From Cycloclasticus sp. (GTDB lineage: Bacteria; Pseudomonadota; Gammaproteobacteria; Methylococcales; Cycloclasticaceae): 5,502 nt of DNA. Positions 1 through 5,502 of the stretch are shown piece by piece. The notes under the pieces were generated by a model. That model did no database searches and was not told where the DNA came from. It saw only the letters and a list, made by a program, of their open reading frames with translations. The number at the start of each line of letters is the position of its first letter. The first letter of the stretch is position 1. Both the position numbers and the translations under genes were made by a program. The stretch covers positions 1 through 5,502 of the forward strand of contig JAHRWG010000217.1 of the NCBI GenBank assembly GCA_019090295.1, read 5' to 3'.

Positions 1-2
1 GT

Positions 3-35
3 TCGTCGGCAGCGTCAGATGTGTATAAGAGACAG
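3..35 (+). other. Nextera/Tn5 sequencing adapter (artefact)
   Basis: These 33 bases match the Illumina Nextera Read 1 transposase adapter. The last 19 (17-35) are the Tn5 mosaic end, AGATGTGTATAAGAGACAG. The two bases before them (1-2) are probably also library-derived. The adapter joins genomic DNA at position 36, inside a minus-strand oxygenase gene, so the gene's apparent end here is technical and not a biological truncation. Read on the plus strand, the adapter gives the peptide MCIRDR, a familiar sign of adapter contamination. Confidence 0.97.
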
Positions 36-363
36 GGTAAACACAGGTATAGGCGCCATCGTCCATTCGCCCATGTCGCTCACGGCAAATTTCAGCCCCC
101 CTGTGTGCACATCGATTAACCCAAGCATATATTTCATTGTCTTGCCCGCGCGTTACAACAACCGGCGTATCCCCTATATAGGTGGACTTAAAGCACCCTT
201 TATCTGGAATTTCTTCTTCTGCTGCTAAAAAGCACCAGGTATTTCCGTTATAAATTCTTTCCTGCTCAAGATCATAGACCTCTTGACTATTAAAAACAGA
301 ATATGGAACGGCCCTACAGCTAGCATCCGCTGGCCATTTTAGGTGATCAGGTGTACTTTTCAT
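36..363 (-). CDS. Rieske ring-hydroxylating oxygenase alpha subunit, N-terminal fragment
   Basis: Large subunit of a Rieske non-heme iron oxygenase, the cytoplasmic enzyme class that hydroxylates aromatic or other cyclic substrates with O2 and electrons from a reductase/ferredoxin. From ATG at 363 the frame is open for 109 codons to the adapter junction. The start is supported by AAAGGAA at 371-377, seven bases upstream. The N-terminal Rieske domain is recognisable: NRCAHRGAEICRERHG gives the first half of the [2Fe-2S] motif (C85-x-H87), and TCVY gives C107-x-x. The next base is C, as expected for the final His codon, so the motif is C-x-H-x19-C-x-x-H cut at its last residue. The catalytic domain with the mononuclear iron site is missing because the contig ends. 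The fragment looks most like the benzoate/salicylate/terephthalate-type alpha subunits, but the substrate cannot be assigned. It lies just after a terminator-like hairpin that follows the RND genes. Confidence 0.9.
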
Positions 364-382
364 AAGGCAGTTCCTTTATTTA

Positions 383-410
383 AGTATAAAAAACTGTGCA
401 TGCAAGCAAA
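383..410 (-). promoter_or_regulatory. Possible weak sigma70-type promoter for the Rieske oxygenase gene
   Basis: On the minus strand TATACT (388-383) is one base from the -10 consensus. It overlaps the T-run of the preceding terminator. Sixteen bases upstream is TTTGCT (410-405), a poor -35 lying inside the hairpin. Transcription from here would give a leader of only about a dozen bases before ATG 363. The -10 is decent and the -35 weak, so this is speculative. The alternative is readthrough from the RND genes. Confidence 0.25.
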
Positions 411-435
411 GGCAAGCCTTCGCTATGCATGCACA
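388..435 (-). terminator. Intrinsic terminator after the RND genes
   Basis: A perfect 10-bp outer stem, TGTGCATGCA (395-404) with TGCATGCACA (426-435), continues inward through AGC/GCT and AAGG/CCTT, with a one-base bulge and a mismatch, to the four-base loop CAAG (413-416). On the minus strand the hairpin is followed after one G by six T (393-388), the classic factor-independent arrangement. It starts six bases beyond the RND stop codon and its T-run ends 24 bases before the oxygenase start, so little room remains for a separate promoter. Both outer arms contain the self-palindrome TGCATGCA, so a protein-binding role is also possible. Confidence 0.75.
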
Positions 436-440
436 TGATT

Positions 441-1562
441 TTATGCCGATTTCTTTTCAGGGTATAAGAAATTAGCTAAGGCTGGTATTAATAATATCGC
501 AGCAATCATATTCACAAAGAACATGTAGGCCAATAAAATGCCCATATCTGCTTGGAATTTAAGGTCTGAGAAGTACCATGTCGCCACACCAATAGTCATG
601 GTTACCGAGGTAAAAACAACCCCTGTTCCAACTTCTTTAAGAGATTCATAGTAAGAATCCATTAATGACTTTCCATCACTCATATGCGCTTTCATTCGTG
701 CAAATAAATAGATACCGTAATCCACACCTACACCTACACCCATTGCTAATACAGGTAAAGTGGACACTTTCAAGCCTATCCCTAAAGACACCATCACTGC
801 ATTGGCTAAATAAGCAACCAATGCTAACGGAGCAACGATACAAATAGTCGCTCGAATGGACATAAACGTTACAAAGCAGAACAAACCAACTGCAGCAAAC
901 AGGATCAATTCAATCTTAGTTTGCGCTTTAGCCACAATTTCATTGGTGGCTGCCATAATGCCGGCATTCCCCATTGCAGGTACAAACGTTACGTGTTCAT
1001 TAACGTTACTATCATTAAACTGAGTGACCGCATCCATTAGCCGGTCCAATGTATCAGCTTTATGGTCTGTTAAGTAAATCGTAACAGGCATCGTCGTACA
1101 GTCATTTGAAAATAATGCTTGAGACATTTCCACCCGATAGATATTAGCAGCGATCATTGCTTCACTTCTTGGCACACCTAAAAATTTCGGATTCGCTTCA
1201 TAGTTACCAATGTTTCGCTCACGAATCAGTCGTGACAATGATTTTACTGACTGTACGCCCGGTACGTTTTGCATCTGCCAAACAAAATCATCAATCGTTT
1301 GCATGATATTGAAATTGATACAAGAACCTTTCTGATCCGCCTTCGCTAAAATCACCAACTCATCTAAGCCAACAGAAAATTTGGATTGTATTGCATCCGC
1401 ATCTTGATTGTAGCGAGCATCTGGCCAAAACTCAGGTGCGCCAGCTTCTACATCGCCCACGATTAACTGATCTTGTACCGACATAGCATAAACCCCTAAG
1501 CCAGCAGCTATCACTAGAATAATGACAGCATTTTTTCGTTTAGTAAATTGCGCTAATGCCAT
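441..1562 (-). CDS. RND/MMPL-family transporter, C-terminal half (separate ORF)
   Basis: Second repeat unit of an RND/MMPL-type inner-membrane transporter, 373 residues. It has one membrane segment (about 11-29), a large periplasmic loop (30-212) with two cysteines (C81, C155) that could pair, then five segments at about 215-235, 239-260, 268-290, 313-331 and 339-366. Segment 268-290 carries GVGVGVDYGIYLF; its D281-Y282 pair fits the proton-relay position known from MMPL proteins. The ATG follows directly on the TAG of the upstream ORF in the same frame. No Shine-Dalgarno sits at a normal distance; the nearest purine tract, GAAGGG, is about 18 bases upstream. Translation therefore probably depends on termination-reinitiation or stop readthrough. 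A full-length family member would span both ORFs (about 780 residues), so this half alone is unlikely to be a working transporter. Family members have been linked to hopanoid and other lipid transport; the substrate here is unknown. Confidence 0.88.
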   Translation of the reverse strand: MALAQFTKRKNAVIILVIAAGLGVYAMSVQDQLIVGDVEAGAPEFWPDARYNQDADAIQSKFSVGLDELVILAKADQKGSCINFNIMQTIDDFVWQMQNVPGVQSVKSLSRLIRERNIGNYEANPKFLGVPRSEAMIAANIYRVEMSQALFSNDCTTMPVTIYLTDHKADTLDRLMDAVTQFNDSNVNEHVTFVPAMGNAGIMAATNEIVAKAQTKIELILFAAVGLFCFVTFMSIRATICIVAPLALVAYLANAVMVSLGIGLKVSTLPVLAMGVGVGVDYGIYLFARMKAHMSDGKSLMDSYYESLKEVGTGVVFTSVTMTIGVATWYFSDLKFQADMGILLAYMFFVNMIAAILLIPALANFLYPEKKSA

Positions 1563-2783
1563 CTAAAAAGCATGGTCAGTGCCCTTCACTGCATTCTCTG
1601 CACGCTTAATCTCATTCTCGTTTAATGTGATATAAGACAATAGAATGGGTAGCATGATTTTATTGGTCAGTAACATCACTGCCACACCAATACTTGCAAT
1701 AATGCCAAGCTCCCTAATAATCGGGATATCAATTAATACAATAACGCCAAAACCAACAGCATCCGAAATAAGCGCTGTTGCTCCAGGAATAAATAGTTTA
1801 TAGAAGGCCTGACGTGCCGACTCTACCGAACTGTCACCTTTTGCCACACCCAGTTTCCAAACATTTGTCATTTGAATAGCATGACTCACGCCTATGGCTA
1901 GAATAAGAAATGGTACCAATATTGACATCGGGTCTACACCATAACCCAATATTTTTACAATCCCTAACTGCCAACTAACCGATACCAATGCGGTGATAAT
2001 AACCGCTATCGCCAATTTGATTGAGCCAGCAAAAAAGATTAACAAAACAAACGTAATAACTAAGGTAATAATGAAAAAACCGATAACGCCTTCTGCGCCA
2101 TTAATAACATCACCAATAAAAGGTGCGAACCCAATAATATGAATAGCGGTTGAATCTGATTGATAGGTATCTCGAATTTTATTGAGCTTGTCTGCAAAAA
2201 GTTCATAATCAATTTTTTGCTTTGTTACAGGGTCAATTTCTACCAAATCTGCAATAACCAACGCGCCAGATAAATCTTTAGCGACCGTTTTACCTATTTC
2301 AGTTGATTTAAACAGGTTATTTTTAACCTCGTCAATCCGTTCCGGTGTCGCAATGAAATCTGCCGGAACAATTTTTGAACCGGTAAACCCTTCCTCACTC
2401 ACCGCAACATAATTAACATTCGGTGTGAAAAGAGAAGTCACTGTTCGCGCATCAACACCATCCATAACAAGCACTTCCGAGGTTATCTCTTCAAGTACGT
2501 TAAAAAATTCCGCGTTGAACATATCACCGTTTCTATTTTCAATAAATATAGTGACACGATTAGCACCACCAAATTCATCACGGTGATCAATGAATGTTTC
2601 CATATAAGGGTGAGATAAAGGAATCGCTTTATCAAACCCTGGTGACAGTTGCTGGTTAAGCCCCTGATAAGCTAAAAACACCGTTAGTAATGTTCCTACT
2701 GTTAACAGAACTAACCGGTGGTTTAATAAACTATTCGCTAAGTAGTCCGAAATTTTATGGACTAAATTGGATTCATGTTTCAT
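1563..2783 (-). CDS. RND/MMPL-family transporter, N-terminal half (ends at in-frame TAG)
   Basis: First repeat unit of the same RND/MMPL-type transporter, 406 residues. There is a membrane segment at about 24-41, a periplasmic domain (42-231) and five segments near 232-251, 255-275, 283-305, 331-352 and 357-385, followed by a polar cytoplasmic tail (386-406). At the place where the C-terminal half has Asp-Tyr, this half has IGVSHAIQM (S300-H301), so it lacks the acidic proton-relay residue; I recall this asymmetry as normal for the subfamily. AGGGAG at 2789-2794, five bases before ATG 2783, supports the start. The gene follows the propeller gene by 22 bases, which implies co-transcription. 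The stop TAG (1565-1563) falls in the inter-half linker and is followed without a gap by the ATG of the next ORF in the same frame. The split may be a nonsense mutation, a sequencing error, a real two-subunit arrangement or a readthrough site. Confidence 0.88.
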   Translation of the reverse strand: MKHESNLVHKISDYLANSLLNHRLVLLTVGTLLTVFLAYQGLNQQLSPGFDKAIPLSHPYMETFIDHRDEFGGANRVTIFIENRNGDMFNAEFFNVLEEITSEVLVMDGVDARTVTSLFTPNVNYVAVSEEGFTGSKIVPADFIATPERIDEVKNNLFKSTEIGKTVAKDLSGALVIADLVEIDPVTKQKIDYELFADKLNKIRDTYQSDSTAIHIIGFAPFIGDVINGAEGVIGFFIITLVITFVLLIFFAGSIKLAIAVIITALVSVSWQLGIVKILGYGVDPMSILVPFLILAIGVSHAIQMTNVWKLGVAKGDSSVESARQAFYKLFIPGATALISDAVGFGVIVLIDIPIIRELGIIASIGVAVMLLTNKIMLPILLSYITLNENEIKRAENAVKGTDHAF

Positions 2784-2805
2784 CGTTACTCCCTCTTTCC
2801 TTTAT

Positions 2806-3759
2806 TTAATCCGTTAATTGTTTAAGGGGCATTCTTATAACGCCACCCGCCATCGATGCCAAATAGACCGAGTCTCCTAATACCGTTACAGCTGTGTAAT
2901 CAACACGGCTAGAGTCTTCTATTTTTTTAATCAGCTCACCTTTCTCATTGATGACTAAAATCACTCCTCCGCGACCTACAATGATGACCTGTTTGCCATC
3001 TGCCGTTTTGACTGAATGAAGTAAAAACTGATCTGTTCCAGTATTGACTTTTGTCCACTCTAAAGACGTTGGGTCTATCGAGTATAACTGCCCACTCATA
3101 CCAAAAATTAAGAATTGATTCGCTATCTCATTAACACCAAAAAAAGATCCTTCATAAGGTGATGGAATGGCTTGCCAGTCGGCTAGCCCATTTTTAGAAT
3201 AAAAAACCCCGCCACGCTCTGCAGCAACAAGTGCTGTTTGCCCAACTTTTTCAACAGCAAATAAATGATTCTGATACCATTCTTCGACCGATAATATGGT
3301 GACGTCCCATTTTTGACCACCATCTTCAGTGACCCATAATTCCCCGTCAGTCCCCAGCACATAACCCGATTGAGGACTCACAAAGTTTACCGACATATAA
3401 AACTTTTCTTCTTCAGGCTTGTAGCGCTTAATTGACCATGTAGCTCCGCCATCAATCGAATGCAAAATTGTTGATTCATGCCCGACAATCCATGCTTCAC
3501 TTGCTGATGAGAAGCTAATGCTAGTAAGTGTAATATCAACGGGTGATGCTAGTTGAGTCCATGACTCACCACCATCTTTTGAGTTAAGGATAATTCCTCG
3601 CTCACCTACGGCAAACACATCATCCTGATTAGTCGCTATATCCAAAAACACAGCCTCATTCGCTTTTGGCATCATCAATGCAGCTCGTGGCTCTATAGCC
3701 GCTTGAACCATACACGTGACTGCCCACAAAAACACAACACCTACCACTTTGCGATACAT
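2806..3759 (-). CDS. Secreted YCF48/BNR-type seven-bladed beta-propeller
   Basis: Predicted periplasmic propeller of 317 residues. An N-terminal signal peptide (MYRKVVGVVFLWAVTCMVQA) probably ends at VQA, residue 20. Three Asp-box motifs are visible: SKDGGESW (60-67), SIDGGATW (101-108) and TEDGGQKW (144-151). A strand of the form hhhxGxxGxhhxS recurs at about 49, 89, 132, 176, 216, 258 and 298, seven times with a 40-44 residue period, which points to a closed seven-bladed propeller. The later blades have lost the Asp box. The family includes YCF48/HCF136, a photosystem II assembly factor, but in non-photosynthetic proteobacteria such genes recur beside DUF1302, DUF1329 and RND genes. Here it probably acts as a periplasmic scaffold or partner of the RND protein; that role is inferred. 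ATG 3759 was chosen over a TTG at 3795 because it has GGAG eight bases upstream and begins the signal peptide directly. Confidence 0.88.
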   Translation of the reverse strand: MYRKVVGVVFLWAVTCMVQAAIEPRAALMMPKANEAVFLDIATNQDDVFAVGERGIILNSKDGGESWTQLASPVDITLTSISFSSASEAWIVGHESTILHSIDGGATWSIKRYKPEEEKFYMSVNFVSPQSGYVLGTDGELWVTEDGGQKWDVTILSVEEWYQNHLFAVEKVGQTALVAAERGGVFYSKNGLADWQAIPSPYEGSFFGVNEIANQFLIFGMSGQLYSIDPTSLEWTKVNTGTDQFLLHSVKTADGKQVIIVGRGGVILVINEKGELIKKIEDSSRVDYTAVTVLGDSVYLASMAGGVIRMPLKQLTD

Positions 3760-3767
3760 AATTACTT

Positions 3768-3771
3768 CTCC
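3768..3771 (-). promoter_or_regulatory. Shine-Dalgarno fixing the propeller start
   Basis: GGAG lies eight bases upstream of ATG 3759. It supports that codon over the in-frame TTG at 3795, which is inside the terminator stem and would add twelve residues in front of the signal peptide. Confidence 0.7.
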
Positions 3772-3784
3772 ACTTTTTACGCTT

Positions 3785-3818
3785 AAAAAAACCAAGGGTG
3801 TTTAACCCTTGGTTTTTT
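3785..3818 (-). terminator. Strong intrinsic terminator between DUF1329 and propeller genes
   Basis: A perfect 14-bp stem, 3786-3799 with 3805-3818, closes a five-base loop (3800-3804). The GC-richest part is CCAAGGGT/ACCCTTGG, flanked by A6/T6. On the minus strand it ends in seven T (3791-3785); the plus strand also ends in six T, so it could work in both directions. It begins 25 bases past the DUF1329 stop and ends 25 bases before the propeller ATG, with no convincing promoter in between. It therefore probably attenuates the envelope operon internally rather than ending it completely. Confidence 0.85.
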
Positions 3819-3843
3819 ATGTCCTCAATATTAACTCTTGAAC

Positions 3844-5307
3844 TTACCTTCTACCAAATTTACGAAGGCCTTGCGGTGTAAAAATATCAAAATTAAAGCC
3901 AATTTCATTGGTGGGTTTTGAACCAATTATAGGCCCGCCAACACCCATCTCTTTACCTGCTTGATAAGGCGAGTAAGGGTATGAGGTGTAACGCCCATTA
4001 ATTAAATCAATTTGAACATCACCGACTGGGTACGTAACATTAGGCCCATAAATGAACGCATTGTATTGTTCACCAACACGCCATAACTGTCCTTTACCGT
4101 TATAGGCTTCGAACGCTAAACCAGCCCATGTATCTTCATCAAAGTAGGCGGTATGGCGTTTATACAAATGCCTAAAGCCTTCTTTAAGCGTTGCGTCTAT
4201 GACCCATACACGGTGCAACTCATAACGAATTAGTTCTGGGTTAGTGTGGTTCTCATCAAAAATTTCATCCAAAGACGTATCTGCATTGGTCAACTTATAG
4301 CTGTTGTAGGGCACAAATAGTTCTTTTTTAACAGGGTCAGAAATATCATGCCTTGGGTAACTACCACCAAAATAAAACATAAAGCGACTAGCTACCGTAC
4401 GCTGGCCATCTGAGCCAAATGATGGGCTATCATGGAAGCCGATTTCTGGTGCTTTACGAACTCGACGTTGGCCCGGCACGTAAAGATAGGCTTGGAAATC
4501 AAACTTATCAACATAGTTACAACCACCAAAGACTAAACCAGATGAGCGCGGTGGTTTTTCAATTTGCCATGAGTCACAAAAACCAGCACCTTTATCACGT
4601 GAGTACCATTTTTTTGTTCTAATTTTACTTTCATCGCTTAACCACCATGGCCATGCTTGACGGATTTTAATGGTCACATCTGTACGGTTACCATTTGAAT
4701 CAACCAAGGCTGCATTGCCCATTCTGTCAATCGTGGTGCCTCTGTAACTAAAAAAGTTGCTGTATGCAGCCTCAAAACCATCTTTAGGAATGGGAAAAGG
4801 AATACCCCCACCATTTATGTGGTCTTCCAAGCAGATTCGTCCTTCTTCTTCAAAGTCCTTACAAATATTGACATTCTTAGCTTGCGCCAACGTAGCTTCA
4901 TACACCCACTTATCGTATGCGCCTGTTCTATGCGTAGGGTAAACATGCATCTTAAAGGTCTCTGGGTACTGCTTAAATAGCGCAATTTGCCCAGCTGTTA
5001 GCTGACTTTCATACTCGGTATAATTAGTCGCTGTGATGGTAAAGAGCGGCTTTTCATCGGCAAATGGGTCAGCCAAGCTATCACCATTACCACCTTCAAC
5101 ACCCTTAATAGGCGTGCTTTCCCATGCTGGAATAGTGCCTTCAGCATTACCTGCACGAATAGCGCCCATTGGGGTTAGCTCTGTTCCTTCAATGCCTAGT
5201 CTTGCCAAATCCGCATCACTTAATTTAGCCATTGCCGCCCCTGGCAATAGCGCTGCGGCCAATAACACGGCAGAAGCTGTCTTTAATTTACTGTTAAATA
5301 ATTTCAT
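3844..5307 (-). CDS. DUF1329 family secreted LolA/LolB-like protein
   Basis: Complete 487-residue DUF1329 protein. A clear signal peptide has a basic start (MKLFNSKLK), a hydrophobic core and a cleavage site after AMA at residue 27. There is no lipobox cysteine, so it is a soluble periplasmic or peripherally outer-membrane protein. Family marks are LSDADLARLG right after the signal, GTELTPMGAIRAGN (41-54), the Trp-rich QAWPWWLSD (217-225) and YLYVPGQRRVRKAP (274-287). The last resembles the strand pattern of the LolA/LolB lipoprotein-carrier fold, which binds acyl chains in a half-barrel. Four cysteines (C149, C159, C244, C263) could form two disulfides. The length is near the family norm. 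AAAAGGA at 5314-5320 places a ribosome site six bases before ATG. It follows the DUF1302 barrel gene by 53 bases, its usual partner. The role is not experimentally settled; carrying a hydrophobic ligand or lipid between membranes is a reasonable inference. Confidence 0.93.
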   Translation of the reverse strand: MKLFNSKLKTASAVLLAAALLPGAAMAKLSDADLARLGIEGTELTPMGAIRAGNAEGTIPAWESTPIKGVEGGNGDSLADPFADEKPLFTITATNYTEYESQLTAGQIALFKQYPETFKMHVYPTHRTGAYDKWVYEATLAQAKNVNICKDFEEEGRICLEDHINGGGIPFPIPKDGFEAAYSNFFSYRGTTIDRMGNAALVDSNGNRTDVTIKIRQAWPWWLSDESKIRTKKWYSRDKGAGFCDSWQIEKPPRSSGLVFGGCNYVDKFDFQAYLYVPGQRRVRKAPEIGFHDSPSFGSDGQRTVASRFMFYFGGSYPRHDISDPVKKELFVPYNSYKLTNADTSLDEIFDENHTNPELIRYELHRVWVIDATLKEGFRHLYKRHTAYFDEDTWAGLAFEAYNGKGQLWRVGEQYNAFIYGPNVTYPVGDVQIDLINGRYTSYPYSPYQAGKEMGVGGPIIGSKPTNEIGFNFDIFTPQGLRKFGRR

Positions 5308-5343
5308 TTAATATCCTTTTTAACGCTTAAATTTTTGTCATGT

Positions 5344-5370
5344 CTCCTTCTGGCTTAAGCCTAAAAGGAG
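5344..5370 (-). other. Stem-loop spanning the DUF1302 stop codon
   Basis: On the minus strand CTCCTT (5370-5365) pairs with AAGGAG (5349-5344), with an inner GGC/GCC stem and the loop TTAA. The hairpin includes the DUF1302 stop codon. No T-run follows, so it is not a standard terminator. It could be a processing or stability element between the barrel and DUF1329 cistrons, or chance. Confidence 0.45.
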
Positions 5371-5502
5371 TAACTGATATTTGCTTGTACGAAATCTCGG
5401 TCTGTTCGGCCATTCAAGCGGCTTCCTGCTTGATTCAGCATGGCATTCGCGCCATCAAACATGGTCCAACTCACACCACCAGTGATGGTACCGCCACCAT
5501 AA
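5361..5502 (-). CDS. DUF1302 outer-membrane beta-barrel protein, C-terminal fragment
   Basis: The last 46 residues of a gene that enters from the right edge; the N-terminus and signal peptide lie outside the window. The peptide ends with alternating polar/hydrophobic strands and the tail DFVQANISYSF, whose terminal Phe is the signature recognised by the BAM complex in outer-membrane barrels. The short segment GRTDRDFV and the position directly upstream of a DUF1329 gene match DUF1302 proteins, which almost always pair with DUF1329. The expected role is an outer-membrane channel for a hydrophobic substrate; this is inferred from fold and context. The stop is TAG, backed by an in-frame TAA two codons later. 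Confidence 0.8.
   Translation of the reverse strand, partial: YGGGTITGGVSWTMFDGANAMLNQAGSRLNGRTDRDFVQANISYSF

Noticed and set aside
19..228. Plus-strand ORF starting MCIRDR
   Set aside because: Its start lies in the sequencing adapter and the rest is antisense to the Rieske oxygenase; it is an artefact.
724..742. Short tandem CACCTA-like repeat
   Set aside because: It encodes the functional GVGVGVD motif of the RND membrane segment, so the repetition follows from the protein sequence.
665..847. Plus-strand ORF of 60 codons
   Set aside because: Antisense shadow of the C-terminal RND half, with low-complexity content that mirrors the GVGVGVDY coding region.
1563..1565. Genome-wide recoding of TAG (for example pyrrolysine or a reassigned stop)
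   Set aside because: The DUF1302 gene also ends in TAG exactly after the terminal Phe a barrel needs, so TAG appears to be an ordinary stop here; local readthrough at the RND site remains possible.
3760..3795. Upstream TTG start that would extend the propeller protein by twelve residues
   Set aside because: It lies inside the terminator stem, places charged residues before the signal peptide, and has a weaker ribosome site than ATG 3759.
4419..5311. Three plus-strand ORFs (4419-4622, 4757-4942, 5033-5311)
   Set aside because: All are antisense to the well-supported DUF1329 gene, with no ribosome sites or recognisable domains.
5327..5341. Four-residue mini-ORF (MTKI) behind AAGGAG in the gap before DUF1329
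   Set aside because: The Shine-Dalgarno is only two bases from the ATG, too close for efficient initiation, and so short an ORF in AT-rich DNA is easily chance.

Overview
This window is a stretch of Gram-negative bacterial genome, probably from a gammaproteobacterium of the marine hydrocarbon- or aromatic-degrading kind. That assignment is inferred from moderately AT-rich DNA, the gene families present and the envelope architecture they imply; a Cycloclasticus-like source is possible but unproven. Every gene is on the minus strand, so the biological order runs from position 5502 down to 1. No gene-free stretch exceeds 300 bases. The first 35 bases are not biological: they are a Nextera (Tn5) sequencing adapter, so the left edge is a contig end with untrimmed adapter.

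Layout in transcription order: (1) the 3' end of a DUF1302 outer-membrane beta-barrel gene (5502-5361); (2) a complete DUF1329 gene encoding a secreted LolA/LolB-like protein (5307-3844); (3) a strong terminator-like hairpin (3785-3818); (4) a secreted YCF48/BNR-type seven-bladed beta-propeller (3759-2806); (5) an RND/MMPL-family inner-membrane transporter written as two abutting, same-frame ORFs (2783-1563 and 1562-441), divided only by a TAG codon that is immediately followed by ATG; (6) a second terminator-like hairpin (435-388); (7) the N-terminal 109 residues of a Rieske non-heme iron ring-hydroxylating oxygenase alpha subunit (363-36), cut by the adapter inside the second half of its Rieske motif.

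Genes 1-5 form a recurrent proteobacterial envelope cassette: outer-membrane barrel, periplasmic LolA-like protein, periplasmic propeller and inner-membrane RND protein. It is often seen beside catabolic genes for hydrophobic compounds. The likely, still unproven, job is to move a hydrophobic substrate or lipid across the envelope, and the neighbouring Rieske oxygenase suggests a link to aromatic or other cyclic compounds.

The most notable points are the RND gene split exactly in the linker between its two pseudo-symmetric halves, and two intercistronic terminator hairpins that each end about 24-25 bases before the next start codon. The second point suggests transcript tuning inside one operon rather than separate transcription units.
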